From Axinella damicornis (lineage: Eukaryota; Porifera; Demospongiae; Axinellida; Axinellidae), in the NCBI GenBank assembly GCA_963931865.1, contig OZ007511.1, forward strand, positions 13,572,189-13,636,188: a stretch of 64,000 nucleotides of DNA, read 5' to 3'. The position numbers and the translations under genes are program-made. Each line of letters opens with the position of its first letter. Within the stretch, counting starts at the first letter, position 1. The notes below the pieces were generated by a model. That model did not search any database and was not told the origin of the DNA. It saw only the letters and a list, made by a program, of their open reading frames with translations. Shown here piece after piece: positions 1 through 11,080 of this stretch.

Positions 1-106
1 TTGCTGTAGTGTGTTGCATTGATGTGCCGGTAATGCAGTTTCCCTGCTGGTCTTGCTGTAGTGTGTTGCATTGATGTGCCAGTAATGCTGGTTCCCCCGC
101 TTGTAG
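1..106. repeat. Tandem duplication in ANAPC5 intron
   Basis: Two copies of a unit of about 52 bp containing TTGCTGTAGTGTGTTGCATT (starting near 1 and near 53) precede the first visible ANAPC5 exon. They are noncoding intron sequence. Confidence 0.7.
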
Positions 107-3100
107 GGTCCAAACCTGAGTAGCATCAAAGCTGTGCTGTCGGGAATCAACACAAGTCTGGCAGACAGCTTCAGTACGAGGTCAGCCACACGGCACTGCA
201 GTCAGTTTGCAGGAAACCTCTGATGTAATAATAATGTTGTAAGCTGGTAAAGTACAACTGCAATGGCAAACCTGGAGAGTTAATCGTGTGGATCCATCCA
301 CTGTGGTTTGTTGCACTGAAAACAGGACCAAGTGAGTCCGTGCAACCGCATACCTGATTGGTTCATTTGGAGTGGAGTAACCGCAGACCTGATTGGTTCA
401 TTTGGAGTGGAGTGCTAATGATGTCAGAGTAGATGAACCCTTCCGATTTACTTGCATTGTCACATGACCATTTGTTGATGGTCACATGACCATTTGTTGA
501 TGGTCACATGTTGTTTCCCAGTCTGGAGGATGCTACAAAGGAACTCAATTTGTTTGTGGACATTTTCGACCATTTGGCACTGCTGTTCACCCCCACCAGT
601 GATACAGCATCTCCACTGCTGGATGCAGACTGCAAGAGTAGCGTCCTAGGTGAGTGGCGTCCTGGGTGAGTAGCATCCTGGTAGCCTCGTTCCCAGTCCC
701 ACGCCCAGCTTTTCGTCGCTTGCTGTACAAGCGACGAAAAGCTGGGCATGGGACTGGGAACGAGGCTAGCGTCCTGGGTGAGTGGCGTCTTGGGTGAGTA
801 GTGTCCTGGGTGAGTAGCGTCCTGGGTGAGTGGTGTCCTGGGTGAGTAGCGTCCTCGTCCTGACTCCATCTACCACACCTGTGTTTGTGTATTTGGGGGA
901 GGGGGGGTTATACATGTATGACTTCAAGCACTATTCTCCGTCTGACCATATCTGCTAGGTGTGTTCATCAGGTGTTGCCTCCTGGAGTTCCAGAGCCTGA
1001 CCTTCTCCCAAGCTGTTCGCTTCCATGCTCAGTGGCAGAACTTTGTCCGAGATCAGAAGAACTGGGACGTCCCACTAGGCAGAAAGACAAGACAGCCATT
1101 ACTGAATGACTCGCCTGATGATTTCACAGCTGCCCTGAAGGCACTTGCCCTGTCGGACCACGACTGGGGGAAAGTGGGTCTTGATAACAAAAAGCTGGGA
1201 TTGGAGGCGCTTCAGCTTGCAGCGTTGCACGGCCGGTTTGGACACTTGTGAGTATGACCAAGTAATGCCCCCCCCTCAAGGAGTGCAGGGGCTCTCCCTT
1301 GCATTCCTTCTTTTTGATGTGGTCATTGGAATGCACGTGTTCTTTGATAATATCCCCCTCCTCTACCCTGTCAGCTTTGGGGAAGACACGGACCAAGCCT
1401 GATTCAGGTTGCTATGTACATGGTTGCTAGGTTCGTACTTCCCTTCCTCTGCAGAGAAGAGGGGATGTTTGCACTCCATGAGGCAATTCAGCTGGCTCAG
1501 CAAAACAACAACTCGTTGCTATTGGAGCACACACTGGTGCGGATGTACTTGTGTCAAGTGATGCTCTCTCTACCACCACTATTCCTGCCTCCTCTTCCTT
1601 TTTGTTCAGTCATCTGTTTGTCCTGGCCTCGCTCAGGGTTCCCTCCCTCCCTCCCTCCCTCCCTCCCTCCCTCCCTCCCTCCCTCCCTCCCTCCCTCCCT
1701 CCCTCCCTCCCTCCCTCCCTCCCTCCCTCCCTCCCTCCCTCCCTCCCTCCCTCCCTCCCTCCCTCCCTCCCTCCCTCCTCTTCCCACCCTCCTATCCCCC
1801 CTCCCTCCTTCTCCCTCCTCCTCTCCCTCCTCACCTCCTTCATTCTCCCCCCCACCAGGCCTGGCTGCATAAGCTACAGCCCTCCAGTGACCCAGAAGAA
1901 GCACTAGTCATTCTAAACAAGTTTGTGAAGAACGCAGAGGAACTCAAACTGCCGGCAAGTGGAGGGTGTGACTGATCGAACCAGCCACTTCACCCAATTC
2001 CTTCCCTTCCTTACAGATGCTGGGTGTGTGGGGTCGGCTGCAGCAAGCCAAGACCCAGATTGCGCTCTCGAGGGAGCCTACAAGGTAATGCAATGTAGCC
2101 TTGTTCTCGGGCCACATGGCCTGGGAACGAGGCTAACAAGGTGACTGCTGGCTGTCCCTCTGTTGGTGGTGTAGTGTGTGTCTATTCCTAGGCAATTTGG
2201 TTATTCATTTTAAGAAGGGGGTGGAGAAGGATGGAGGGAGTTGTTTATGCTGTGTGTGTGTGTGTGTGTTGAGGGGGGAGGGAGGGAGGAACTTGAGCAA
2301 AAAGGAAGTTCTCAATTCCAGACTTGAGACTTGTTTTAGTCCACCCCTGGCGGCCAAAACAACTTTCAAATTGCCCAGAACAGATCCCTCTCATCTTTGT
2401 CTTTGCATTGCAGTGTGTTCCAGACCCTGGCTACCGGTGAGACAGACTTCTCGGTGGTCTACGAGGACCGTGGAAGGAAGGAGGTGCAGAGGAGCTGCAC
2501 CCTCGCCATGCAGGCAGGAGCATGGGAGCACTACGGACACAGGTGGGTGTAAGGGTTGTCCTGTCTACTGGAATCGTGTGATTACCTCCTGGCATCATGT
2601 GATTACCTCTGGCATCTTGTGATTACCTCTGGTATCATGTGATTATACCTCTGGCATCATGTGATTACCTCTGGCATCACGTGATTACCTCTGGCATCAC
2701 GTGATTACCTCTGGCATCATGTGATTACCTCTTGGCATCATGTGACTTCCTCCTGACATCATGTGATTGCCTACACAACACTGTATAGATGAAACAGACA
2801 TACGGAATAGGTGTGTGGATATTGTACATGGATGTCTTGTCCCTTCTCTAGGTTGCTAGGATTACTCTATTCGCAGCTGCAGTGTCACATGACATCATGT
2901 GATCCACTCTTTAAGCCTGAAGGCAGTGGGGAGGAGGAGCAGGAGGAGGCATTTTCCCTCTCCCTGTGCACGCTGGCAAGACACCTGGCGGAAACAGTAA
3001 GCCTGTAGTGAAGCTGTCACAGAGGGCCTGGGAACAAGGCTGAGTGTGTCCTGGCAGGAAATGGTGTGTGTGTGAACAGGCTGTTGTCCGTGTTGCCTGG

Positions 3101-5942
3101 TATATGTTGCCAAAAGCAAAAATCCCTATGACTGTCCCTGTCTACAGAAAATCAGTAGGTATTTGAATGAGGTATGAAGTTGGGATTGTGCCATTGTGGT
3201 CGGCACAAAAACAGCTTTCATATTTGTGGCTGAAAATTCATGCTGATCACAATGGTACAAACCCCAGCCTCATATCTCATTCCTAGCCCAAGATACCTGT
3301 AGTAAAGTCAGATTGTATGATATTGTATCTAGGTATGTGAATGAGATATGAAGCTGGGGATTGCGCCATTGTGATCAGCATGAAAAGGGCTTTCAAATGA
3401 TGTCCTTAAAATGATTTTTTATCTCAGTCACATTTTTGTCAAAAATCGCAGTCGACCAAAGGCTATATATAATCCATGGTTTTTCATGATTTTGGGTCAA
3501 AAATCAACCTACAGCAAAATTGACATCATTGGAATGCTCTATTCATGCTGATCACAATGGTGCAAATCCCAGCTTCGTATCTCATTCCTAGCCCAAGATA
3601 CCTAGCATGGAAAGTGGTATGGGAATGAAATCTGTACCTGGCCTGGCCTGGGGACTGTGCCATTGTTGTGGTCCAGCATGAAAAGATTGAAGAAGAAGAG
3701 ATGATGTCGATCACTTCACTAGTTGGGGTTGCCATCTAAAAGCTACATGTATCTTCCTGGCAACGCTTCTGAGAGTGCGTCTAAATTAGCAAAAAATATT
3801 ATGGTAGAATATAATAAACTACACCTTCATTCTTCATTCCATACATAGATTCATGTTACCATCGCTCCATTCACCAGACCCTCCTTCCCCACGTCTGATA
3901 CTGGAGGCTATCCGCGCTGGGTCTGGGAACGAGACCAGACCCTCCTTCCCCGCGTCTGATACTGGAAGCTATCCACGGACGAGACCAGTGCCCAGTGGCT
4001 TACTAGTTAGAGTATTCAGAAATTGTGGGTTTTGAAACCTGGGATTTCCATTGTTTCTCTGGCCGAGTCCTGCCATGTAGTAATCCATCACTATTTGTTG
4101 TTTGTTGTCCTCCAAGGAGAATCTGAGGAGTTACGTAGTAATCACTTTAATTTGCTATTTGTTGTTTGTTGTCCTCCAGGGAGAATCTGAGGAGTTATGT
4201 AGTAATCTAATCAATTTGCTGTTTGTTGTCCTCCAGGGAGAATCTGAGGAGTTATGTAGTAATCTAATCAATTTGCTGTTTGTTGTCCTCCAGGGAGAAT
4301 CTGAGGAGTTATGTAGTAATCTAATCAATTTGTTGTTTGTTGTCCTCCAGGGAGAATCTGAGAAGGTGGAAGACCTGCTGCACTCTGCACTGAGACACCT
4401 GAAATACACCAAACGACCATATAAGGTATGCATCAACCAAACCTCAGAAACCAATTACTGTAGTTGCTTGTTATTTTACATTGAGTGACTATGGTAATGC
4501 GTGTAAGAGAGCAAGGTTTGTCAACAGTGACAGCTGCTGTTGCTAGGTGGAAACCACACTCGCGGAAAGGCAAACTCACTTTTCAGAATGAATCCTAAGG
4601 TCCCTTTCAGTGTGTCCATTTTTTATCTGTTTAGCTCCTCAGTCAGTGTCTGGAGGAGATAGCGTTCCAGAGAGCTATTTGCCTGGGCAGGTTGAGCACT
4701 GCTGAGAAGCACCTCAGAAACATTGCTACCTTTGACAGACACAGCGCTGCTTATAGGTAGGCCAGATTGGTAGAGATGCACACACCGTCAATATGGAATT
4801 TAGCCATAAGACATCTGCCGATCCTGATAGCCGATCTGATACACAAATGTGTTCAATATTTGTACCTTGCTGTGCATATTTGATAGCCAGTTTTCTCACC
4901 ATTATCAGAAATATAGCTGATATTCGACAGGCGGACTGTGCAAGCCTTTCTTGTATTCAGTTCCAGAATGAGCCTTTAAAGTCATGCATGGAGCGTGCTT
5001 TCAGCCCCTAACTTGGAGGTTCTCTGTACAATCAATCCACAAGGGGTAGCTACCTACAGTCCCACACTGTGAAATGTTATGTTCGAGTTCCTTTAGAAAA
5101 TGTCGAGTGTGTTGTCGCGTTAAAATTATGAGAAGTGTCTATGTTGTCATAATTGGTAGTGGACCCCTGACCATGTGTGGAGTTGTGCACTTTCAGAGCT
5201 CCTCCCTCTCAACAGGTCAATACTTCTCAGAAAAGCGGAAGGCAACTTGGGGTCAGCCGTCCGTGAGGCTCACCAGCTGCTCAGAGAACTGCACAAGTAA
5301 GGTGATGTGAAGCTTATCCCACTGGGTAGCATGCAGGATTTGTGGCATGCCGTTGATGGGTGCTGTTCTATGATCATTGTCAGGTCACCTCAAAGTCACA
5401 GCCATATTCAGCTGCAAGTGAGGTGAGGTTGTTAGCCTCGTTCCCATACCTCTGATGGTAGTCTCATTCCCATACCTCTGATGGTAGTGTCATTCCCATG
5501 CTTCTCATAGTAGCCTCATTTGTAACCTTCATGCCTGGGCTTCTGATACCAAAACTGCTCTGTCCCCAATCCCCTGTTCTGTGTTGGTCTCGGACTGGGA
5601 CTGCAAGTGCAGGTGTCTTTGTTTCTCCCCCAGGCTGTTGGTCCTTCTTGCCAACGTGTACAGTGATGGCGGCCTCCCGTCCCTGGCCCTGCCGCACGTG
5701 ATGGAGTGCATCGCTCTGTGTGAGAAACACCATCTCTCCAGCCACCAGGCCAAGCTCTGCCTCGCTCACATACAGGTGGGGTCAGAGTCCACTTTTGCCC
5801 TCATACCCAGCCCTTAATATGAGTGGTCTGGGAATGAGGTAGTCAGTGTTGGTTTGCATGTGAACTACCTACTTGTAGCCAAGTTCTCTGTCTCCTTTCT
5901 CCCTCCTGCACACATGCACACACACTCACATGCACACACATG

Positions 5943-6025
<83 letters not shown>

Positions 6026-6027
6026 TG

Positions 6028-6062
<35 letters not shown>

Positions 6063-7555
6063 CTACACAGCTACAGCTTGGTTCACCAAAGGACTCTCTG
6101 ACGACAGTGAAGGATTGCTTGCTGCACTGCCAGGCTAATGGTGAGGGGAGTTACATGGTGGTTTCCAGTATCGCAAACTCTGCATTCTTAATTCTGCAAC
6201 AATTCTGTGCATGATGGCCGTCTTGGTGTCAAAGTAGGTAGGAGTTTGTACGAGGAAGTCGATCTGCAACTGCACAGCCAGTGTGCTAGCATCTCGCATA
6301 CATGCATACAGTGTAACATGTAGCAGGTAGCGATATGCTTGTGAGGCAAGTCCATCAGCCACCAGGTTTGGAGCGGATGCTCTAATCTCTTTTCACAAGC
6401 ACCAGAAGGCTGCATCTTTCCAAGCCCCCCACGCGGCCTGGGAACGATGCTAGCTGGTCACGTCCACCTCAATGAAACACCACACACACACACTCAATTC
6501 TGTGTTTGGTATCACATGCTGTGCCGTTGTCGGTCATTACTGACCCAGTCCCGTTGTGTCGTTGCCGCAGGTTCCGGTGTGGACAGAGGGAAGGCGTACT
6601 TCACCCTCGCACAAGCCACCCTCTGCTGCAGCCACAAGGAGAACTCGTCACTGACCAAACCAGGTGCGCTTACTGGACAGATTCTGACCCAGGTTTTGTG
6701 GCTGGTAGTATGGATAAATTGCTCGGGGGATAAGACTAACTGTTTCCTCCTCCCCTCGGTGAGCCTGGGGTTGAGGCTGACTGTTCCCTCCTCCCCTCGG
6801 TGAGCCCAAGGTTGAGGCTGACTGTTTCCTCCTCCCCTCGGTGAGCCTGGGGATGAGGCTGACTGTTCCCTCTGCCCCTCGGTGAGCCCGGGGTTGAGGC
6901 TGACTGTTTCCTCCTCCCCTCGGTGAGCCTGGGGATGAGGCTGACTGTTCCCTCTGCCCCTCGGTGAGCCCGGGGTTGAGGCTGACTGTTTCCTCCTCCC
7001 CTCGGTGAGCCTGGGGATGAGGCTGACTGTTCCCTCTGCCCCTCGGTGAGCCCGGGGTTGAGGCTGACTTTCCTCCTCCCCTCGGTGAGCCCAGGGTTGA
7101 GGCTGACTGTTTCCTCCTCCCCTCGGTGAGCCCGGGGACGAGGCTGACTGTTGCCTGGTGCCCTCGGTAAGCCTAGGGACAAGGCGCTACACACTGTAAT
7201 TGTTGCCCTATCTCACAATCCTGCAGACGTACTGGTAGCCCTCTCCATTCTGTCACAAGCCGTCTCAGACTTCAGGAGATGCTCAGCCGGTGAGGACCTG
7301 AAGAAGGCTCTCACACTACAGGTGCAACAGTAGTGTTAATGTAACATTGTCCACTACTGCTCTCATCCCTCAGTTATGACCTTTCATACAGCAGATATGT
7401 CCACCTACATTTGGCACTCTGTTTCTATTATCCCCACTTTCCCAATACAGGCTCAACTCTATCACTTCGTTGGGTATGTGGGTGAAAGGGACAAGACCGC
7501 GAGACTGATAGCACAGTTGCATTCTCACACACTATTTCAGTTCAATGTGCAGTGA
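107..7555 (+). CDS. ANAPC5: Anaphase-promoting complex subunit 5 (5' partial, 16 exons)
   Basis: APC5 is a TPR-type scaffold subunit of the anaphase-promoting complex/cyclosome, the E3 ligase that drives mitotic exit. Coding exons read by splice site and phase: 107-180, 522-649, 959-1247, 1455-1557, 1859-1954, 2017-2084, 2414-2542, 2852-2996, 4351-4425, 4635-4756, 5216-5296, 5634-5775, 6071-6140, 6571-6663, 7227-7321 and 7451-7555 (stop TGA). All phases chain, giving 604 residues; roughly the first 80 lie upstream of the window. Recognisable family blocks are GVFIRCCLLEFQSLTFSQ, LQLAALHGRFGHL followed by EEGMFALHEAIQLAQQNN, and the C-terminal TPR-like helices ending QLYHFVGYVGERDKTARLIA, matching human APC5 in order. 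The product is somewhat shorter than the 755-residue human protein. The intron after 1954 appears to use a GC donor. Several introns hold minisatellites and the acceptor of the exon at 4351 is tandemly repeated. Exon 107-180 is the least certain; its phase fits. Confidence 0.92.
181..521. other. ANAPC5 intron with short tandem duplications
   Basis: This intron has a two-copy repeat containing CTGATTGGTTCATTTGGAGT (about 340-415) and a two- to three-copy repeat containing CATTTGTTGATGGTCACATG (about 467-510). No coding signal was seen. Confidence 0.5.
632..860. repeat. Minisatellite built from a 5' splice-site sequence
   Basis: A 16-bp unit of the type GTCCTGGGTGAGTAGC is repeated about nine times, directly continuing the ANAPC5 exon end at 649. 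Each unit carries the GTGAGT donor motif. The array is split by a hairpin element at 682-768. Confidence 0.8.
682..768. mobile_element. Hairpin element of the TAGCCTCGTTCCCAG family
   Basis: A near-perfect inverted repeat: the left arm begins TAGCCTCGTTCCCAGTCCCA and the right arm ends TGGGACTGGGAACGAGGCTA, with AGCTTTTCGTCGCTTG in the inner stem. The whole unit is about 87 bp and has no coding capacity. Related copies or fragments recur across the window (about 2098-2133, 11642-12065, 12562-12675, 17508-17561, 30307-30426, 35583-35672, 36292-36378, 45614-45719, 45808-45870). Confidence 0.75.
1630..1787. repeat. (CCCT)n microsatellite at an intron acceptor
   Basis: About 160 bp of tetranucleotide CCCT lies in the ANAPC5 intron and runs into a pyrimidine-rich tract that ends at the acceptor AG at 1857-1858. 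Confidence 0.95.
2572..2768. repeat. Minisatellite in ANAPC5 intron
   Basis: About nine copies of a 20-22-bp unit of the type GTGATTACCTCTGGCATCAT lie between the exons ending at 2542 and starting at 2852. Confidence 0.85.
2997..4095. other. ANAPC5 intron, repetitive
   Basis: A 1.1-kb intron portion without recognisable exons. It holds diverged repeats around 3160-3300 and 3330-3610 sharing GAATGAGATATGAAGCTGGG-like and CTCATTCCTAGCCCAAGATA segments in alternating orientation, consistent with an old inverted-repeat element, and a short direct repeat near 3878-3975. Confidence 0.45.
4098..4350 (+). repeat. Tandem 57-bp repeat carrying the 3' splice site
   Basis: Four to five copies of a 57-bp unit, each ending TTTGTTGTCCTCCAG and beginning the next with GGAGAATCTGAG, lead up to the true exon start at 4351. 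Because 57 is divisible by three, every upstream acceptor opens into the same reading frame as the exon (each unit would encode 19 residues starting GESEELCSN). The duplicate locus at 15770-15790 has a single acceptor. Confidence 0.85.
5949..6056. repeat. (CA)n microsatellite
   Basis: An interrupted CA dinucleotide array in the ANAPC5 intron just upstream of the exon at 6071. Confidence 0.95.
6733..7180. repeat. 41-bp minisatellite in ANAPC5 intron
   Basis: About ten copies of a 41-bp unit with the core CCCCTCGGTGAGCC(T/C)GGGG and CTGACTGTT(T/C)CCTC. The same array, differently expanded, occurs at the ANAPC5 duplicate (16530-17005). Confidence 0.9.
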
Positions 7556-7677
7556 TGATTGGACTTATGGCCGCTCTCTTCTGTCTTCATCAGTGTTCAG
7601 CTACAGACAATATGTCTTGTTTGGATATTGAGCCTAATATTATTCCAGCATAATCTCATCTCCCAAAGTGACATGAA

Positions 7678-7853
7678 TGTCATGCCATGCATTATTGTGT
7701 TGTATCTGTTATATCAGTTATCGTTGTTATGTAATTTTATTATTGCTTGTGCGCATGCGTGTTGGACTCTCGGCCCTCTCTGATTATAATGAAAGATGGA
7801 AGTCAGTTGTTAAAACCCGAAACCGGGCAGAACTAAGGGCATAAACCGTTACA
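7678..7853 (+). mobile_element. 5' LTR of gag-protease retrotransposon
   Basis: A 176-bp terminal repeat beginning TGTCATGCC and ending CCGTTACA (TG...CA). By eye it is identical to the 3' LTR at 10905-11080. The element is flanked by TGAA on both sides (7674-7677 and 11081-11084), a likely 4-bp target duplication. Confidence 0.92.
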
Positions 7854-7875
7854 TTTGGCGACCCTGCCAGGATAG
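7854..7875 (+). other. Putative primer-binding site
   Basis: TTTGGCGACCCTGCCAGGAT follows the 5' LTR directly. The TGGCGACC start is what is expected for a site complementary to a tRNA 3' end (...CCA). The priming tRNA cannot be assigned by eye. Confidence 0.6.
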
Positions 7876-7910
7876 AACAGCGAACGAGATCATCTGGGCT
7901 ATTTCGCACC

Positions 7911-10820
7911 ATGCCGAAGGGTAAACCGACCCAGCCGCTGCCGGATGGAAGTGGATCTCACCGACAGCCCGAGACACGTGGCGACCCCGAAGAGGCTGAT
8001 CTCGGAAAGAGGCTGTTAGAAGCTGAGCGGCAGTCTGCTGAGCTGATCGCCGAGAGAGAGAAGGCCAACGAAGAAGCTAAACGAGTTCACTATCAACTCC
8101 AACAAGCCTTGGACGAGAGCCGATTCTACAAGAAAGAAGCCGAGGCTCTTCGGGCTCAGTATGAAGGACTAGAAACGCAGTCCGAACTTGATAAGCTGCG
8201 CGCTTTGGACCTGCTGCGGCAGGAGTACGAGAAGCGGTTGGCCGATGAGCGAGCTCGAGCCGACGCCGAGATAAAGCGTTCAGACTCCTGGATCTCGTGT
8301 GTTGAAGAGAGGTTCCAGTTTGAGAAACGCGGTCTCGAAGAGAGAATTTACACCCTTGAGGACGAACTCTGTGCACGGGGACGACATGAGCAATTGGCTC
8401 AACCACAAGGTGAATGTGGCTCTGGTTCTGGCATGGAGTGTGAGGTGAGTGATGATGATGAGGGTGGGCGTGTTTGTGTTGGCGATAGGGTGGAGCCTGG
8501 AAATATGTGTGGAAAAGGGAAGGCGGCAGGTGAAGGAGAGTGTGTTACACCTTCAGCAGGGGGACAGGCGGCAGGTGGTGAGGCTGAAGGTGGTGGACAG
8601 CAGACTCTGATTGTACCCCCAGTGAGTGAATCTAGTTCTAAAAGTACTAGTGGGAATCATACAGTACTGGATTCCATGGCAAAGGTGTTGCAGGGTGGGG
8701 AGCATCCTGTATTGGTTGAGTCCATGGCCAAGTTGTTGGCTGCCCAGACAGAAATGCTAGCAGCCCAGGCACAGGTGACGGCTGTTCAGGGGTTTCCCCC
8801 ATTGCCTAAGTTTTCTGGTGAAGACTTACAGTCTGAAGATGATGGATTTGAACATTGGATTGAATTGTTTGAAGAACGTGCAGGCCTTGCTGGATGGTCC
8901 AAGGACCAGCGTCTGTACCAACTCAAGGTTCATCTGGAGCGTACAGCACTCCAGGTTTTCCGCATAATGCCTGAGCAGGAGCGGAAAGAGTATGACACTG
9001 CTGTCAAGAGGCTCAAGGAGCGGTTTCGTCCTGTTGACATTGCTGAGTTGAAGGGGATGGAATTCCACCAGCGGATGCAGCTACCTGAGGAGTCTATTGA
9101 GCAGTTGGGAATTGCCTTGCAGAAACTGGCGCGGAAAGGTTTCCCCCAGTCCAAGGGACGTGAGTTTGACCGTTTGTTGAAAGGTCGGTTCTTTCAGGCC
9201 CTCCACACAAAGTGGCAACGGAAACTTGGTGCACCCAAGGCTGAAGAATCCTTTAGTGAGCTCTATGATCGAGCGAGGACGCGGGAGAGGCATGAACAGC
9301 AATATATTGCAACAGCAGCTTCCAGGGCGGAGTTGAAACCCACTTCATCAAATGACCACTTTGCCAGGCAGAAGCGACGGGATCACCAGCCAGGAGGGGT
9401 GGAGCCCGGAAGTGATGGGGAGTCGAAGGCACCCAGGGGAGAGATGCTACAGCGGTCCCAAAATCAGGGTCCAGGGTCTATGCCAGGCAGTCGACTCCAG
9501 TGTTTCAAATGTGGTGGAACAGGTCATTTTGCGAGGTCATGCACACACGTCCCTCCCCAATCTGAGGCACCAGGACGGTACACATCTCGGAGGTATGCAG
9601 CTTCCAAGACTGAGACTTCAGGACGTGGTCCACCTGCTCGAACGGCAGCACTCACAGCCAATCCATCTTCAACGAAATTTTCTGTAGCAGAATTAGAAGA
9701 GATGTTGGCAAAGCGTCGGCTAGAGCAGGAAAGTGAGTTGCTCCAGCAAACTTCCACTGCTAGTGGGAGTCAGGTAGACATGGTCACTGCTGAGAACTTG
9801 CCGACGAGTGCGGTTGGTCCTACTCTTCTCCTTGAGTTACAGATAGAAGGGGTAAAAGTCAATGCACTAGTGGACTCGGGCTCTCAGTCCACAATCATTT
9901 CTCGTCAGGTGTTACAAGACATTGGGAAGCATTTTCATAGCCAAGGGAGACCACCGCCGCAGTTGGAGAAGCCATCGGCTAGGTTGTATGGCAAGGATGG
10001 TCGAAGAGGCAATCGTCCCTTGAATATAACAGCACAGGTAACCCTGAATCTGTCGGCTGATGGGACCTCAGTTAGTGTGCCTGTCTTCGTGCAGCCCGAC
10101 AGTGAACAGCCATGTCTGTTGGGTACGAATGCTGCTTTATCACTTGGGTTGAAGTTTTTGCGGGCAGATGGTCGCCCACTTCTGGTTCAGTCTGCAAGGT
10201 TGAGTACTCCCCCAGATACTGCAGTGGTACGCCTTGTTCAGAGTTCTACTCTACCTGGAAGGAAGGGTCGCTTCCTTGAGGCCCTTATTGATGGTCCCAT
10301 CAGGAAGGGGGATGAGCTCCTGTTTGAACCCAATACACGAGCACTGAGGGAACTGGGACTCAGTTGTCAAGAGGCATTGTTGAAGGTTGGAGTGAGTGGA
10401 CAGGTGTTGGTTCCGTTGCAGAATTTCAGGCGGGATGATATAAAGCTGGATGGAGGGACTGAGCTGGGTTGTGTGGAGCCGTTTGGTTGTGATGTTGAAT
10501 TACCTAGTCCAGGTGTGGGCCTTTGTGATTGTGTTGAGGAGTCTAATGGTGCCGTGGAATTGTCTGATAGCGGTGTGGGACCGGATAGTGGCATTGAGGC
10601 CCGATTGGTTGACAAGCCAGACGCAGACTCGATCCTTGTTGCTGCAAGCCGTGTGCGCCCATGTTATCCGGAACTTTCCAATTTGTCCTGGACTGGGCCG
10701 AAAAAGAGGCGTAGGAGGCGTAGAAATCACTCGAAGGAGGCTGACAAGGAATCCAATGAATGCCAGCCTGACCGAACCGTTGGTACTGTGACCCGGTCTG
10801 TGACTCGAAGCACTGACTGA
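7911..10820 (+). CDS. Gag-protease polyprotein of a non-autonomous LTR retrotransposon
   Basis: An intact 969-residue ORF occupies nearly the whole interior of the element. In order it shows a charged coiled coil (about residues 25-150), a low-complexity acidic/glycine region, a retrotransposon-gag capsid-like domain (about 312-464), a CCHC zinc knuckle (CFKCGGTGHFARSC, 531-544), a retropepsin-like protease with the active-site triad DSG at 655-657 and the later LLGTNAAL block (about 736), and then the linker that in Ty3/gypsy elements precedes reverse transcriptase (GRFLEALI and QNFRRDDIKLDGGTELG). It ends with a basic cluster KKRRRRRR and a stop. No reverse transcriptase, RNase H or integrase exists in the 3.4-kb element, so mobilisation would need enzymes supplied in trans. 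It lies just downstream of the ANAPC5 stop codon. Confidence 0.93.
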   Translation: MPKGKPTQPLPDGSGSHRQPETRGDPEEADLGKRLLEAERQSAELIAEREKANEEAKRVHYQLQQALDESRFYKKEAEALRAQYEGLETQSELDKLRALDLLRQEYEKRLADERARADAEIKRSDSWISCVEERFQFEKRGLEERIYTLEDELCARGRHEQLAQPQGECGSGSGMECEVSDDDEGGRVCVGDRVEPGNMCGKGKAAGEGECVTPSAGGQAAGGEAEGGGQQTLIVPPVSESSSKSTSGNHTVLDSMAKVLQGGEHPVLVESMAKLLAAQTEMLAAQAQVTAVQGFPPLPKFSGEDLQSEDDGFEHWIELFEERAGLAGWSKDQRLYQLKVHLERTALQVFRIMPEQERKEYDTAVKRLKERFRPVDIAELKGMEFHQRMQLPEESIEQLGIALQKLARKGFPQSKGREFDRLLKGRFFQALHTKWQRKLGAPKAEESFSELYDRARTRERHEQQYIATAASRAELKPTSSNDHFARQKRRDHQPGGVEPGSDGESKAPRGEMLQRSQNQGPGSMPGSRLQCFKCGGTGHFARSCTHVPPQSEAPGRYTSRRYAASKTETSGRGPPARTAALTANPSSTKFSVAELEEMLAKRRLEQESELLQQTSTASGSQVDMVTAENLPTSAVGPTLLLELQIEGVKVNALVDSGSQSTIISRQVLQDIGKHFHSQGRPPPQLEKPSARLYGKDGRRGNRPLNITAQVTLNLSADGTSVSVPVFVQPDSEQPCLLGTNAALSLGLKFLRADGRPLLVQSARLSTPPDTAVVRLVQSSTLPGRKGRFLEALIDGPIRKGDELLFEPNTRALRELGLSCQEALLKVGVSGQVLVPLQNFRRDDIKLDGGTELGCVEPFGCDVELPSPGVGLCDCVEESNGAVELSDSGVGPDSGIEARLVDKPDADSILVAASRVRPCYPELSNLSWTGPKKRRRRRRNHSKEADKESNECQPDRTVGTVTRSVTRSTD

Positions 10821-10888
10821 ACTTTCTAGTGTAGTTTGTTTTGTATCGAGGGTTTTGTCATGATTATTAGTGATCGAGGACGATCTAG

Positions 10889-10904
10889 ACTCAGCAGGGG
10901 GAAT
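10889..10904 (+). other. Putative polypurine tract
   Basis: A purine-rich run (AGCAGGGGGAAT) lies immediately before the 3' LTR at 10905, the expected plus-strand priming position. Confidence 0.6.
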
Positions 10905-11080
10905 TGTCATGCCATGCATTATTGTGTTGTATCTGTTATATCAGTTATCGTTGTTATGTAATTTTATTATTGCTTGTGCGCATGCGTGTTGGACTCTCGG
11001 CCCTCTCTGATTATAATGAAAGATGGAAGTCAGTTGTTAAAACCCGAAACCGGGCAGAACTAAGGGCATAAACCGTTACA
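10905..11080 (+). mobile_element. 3' LTR of gag-protease retrotransposon
   Basis: A 176-bp copy of the 5' LTR, ending CCGTTACA and followed by TGAAGCTGAAAG, which continues the ANAPC5 downstream flank. The uninterrupted flank is seen in the duplicate near 17461-17490. Confidence 0.92.

Noticed and set aside
1414..1907. Long open frames across the CCCT tract (Pro/Ser and Arg/Gly repeats)
   Set aside because: They are translations of a tetranucleotide microsatellite; the real exons are 1455-1557 and 1859-1954.
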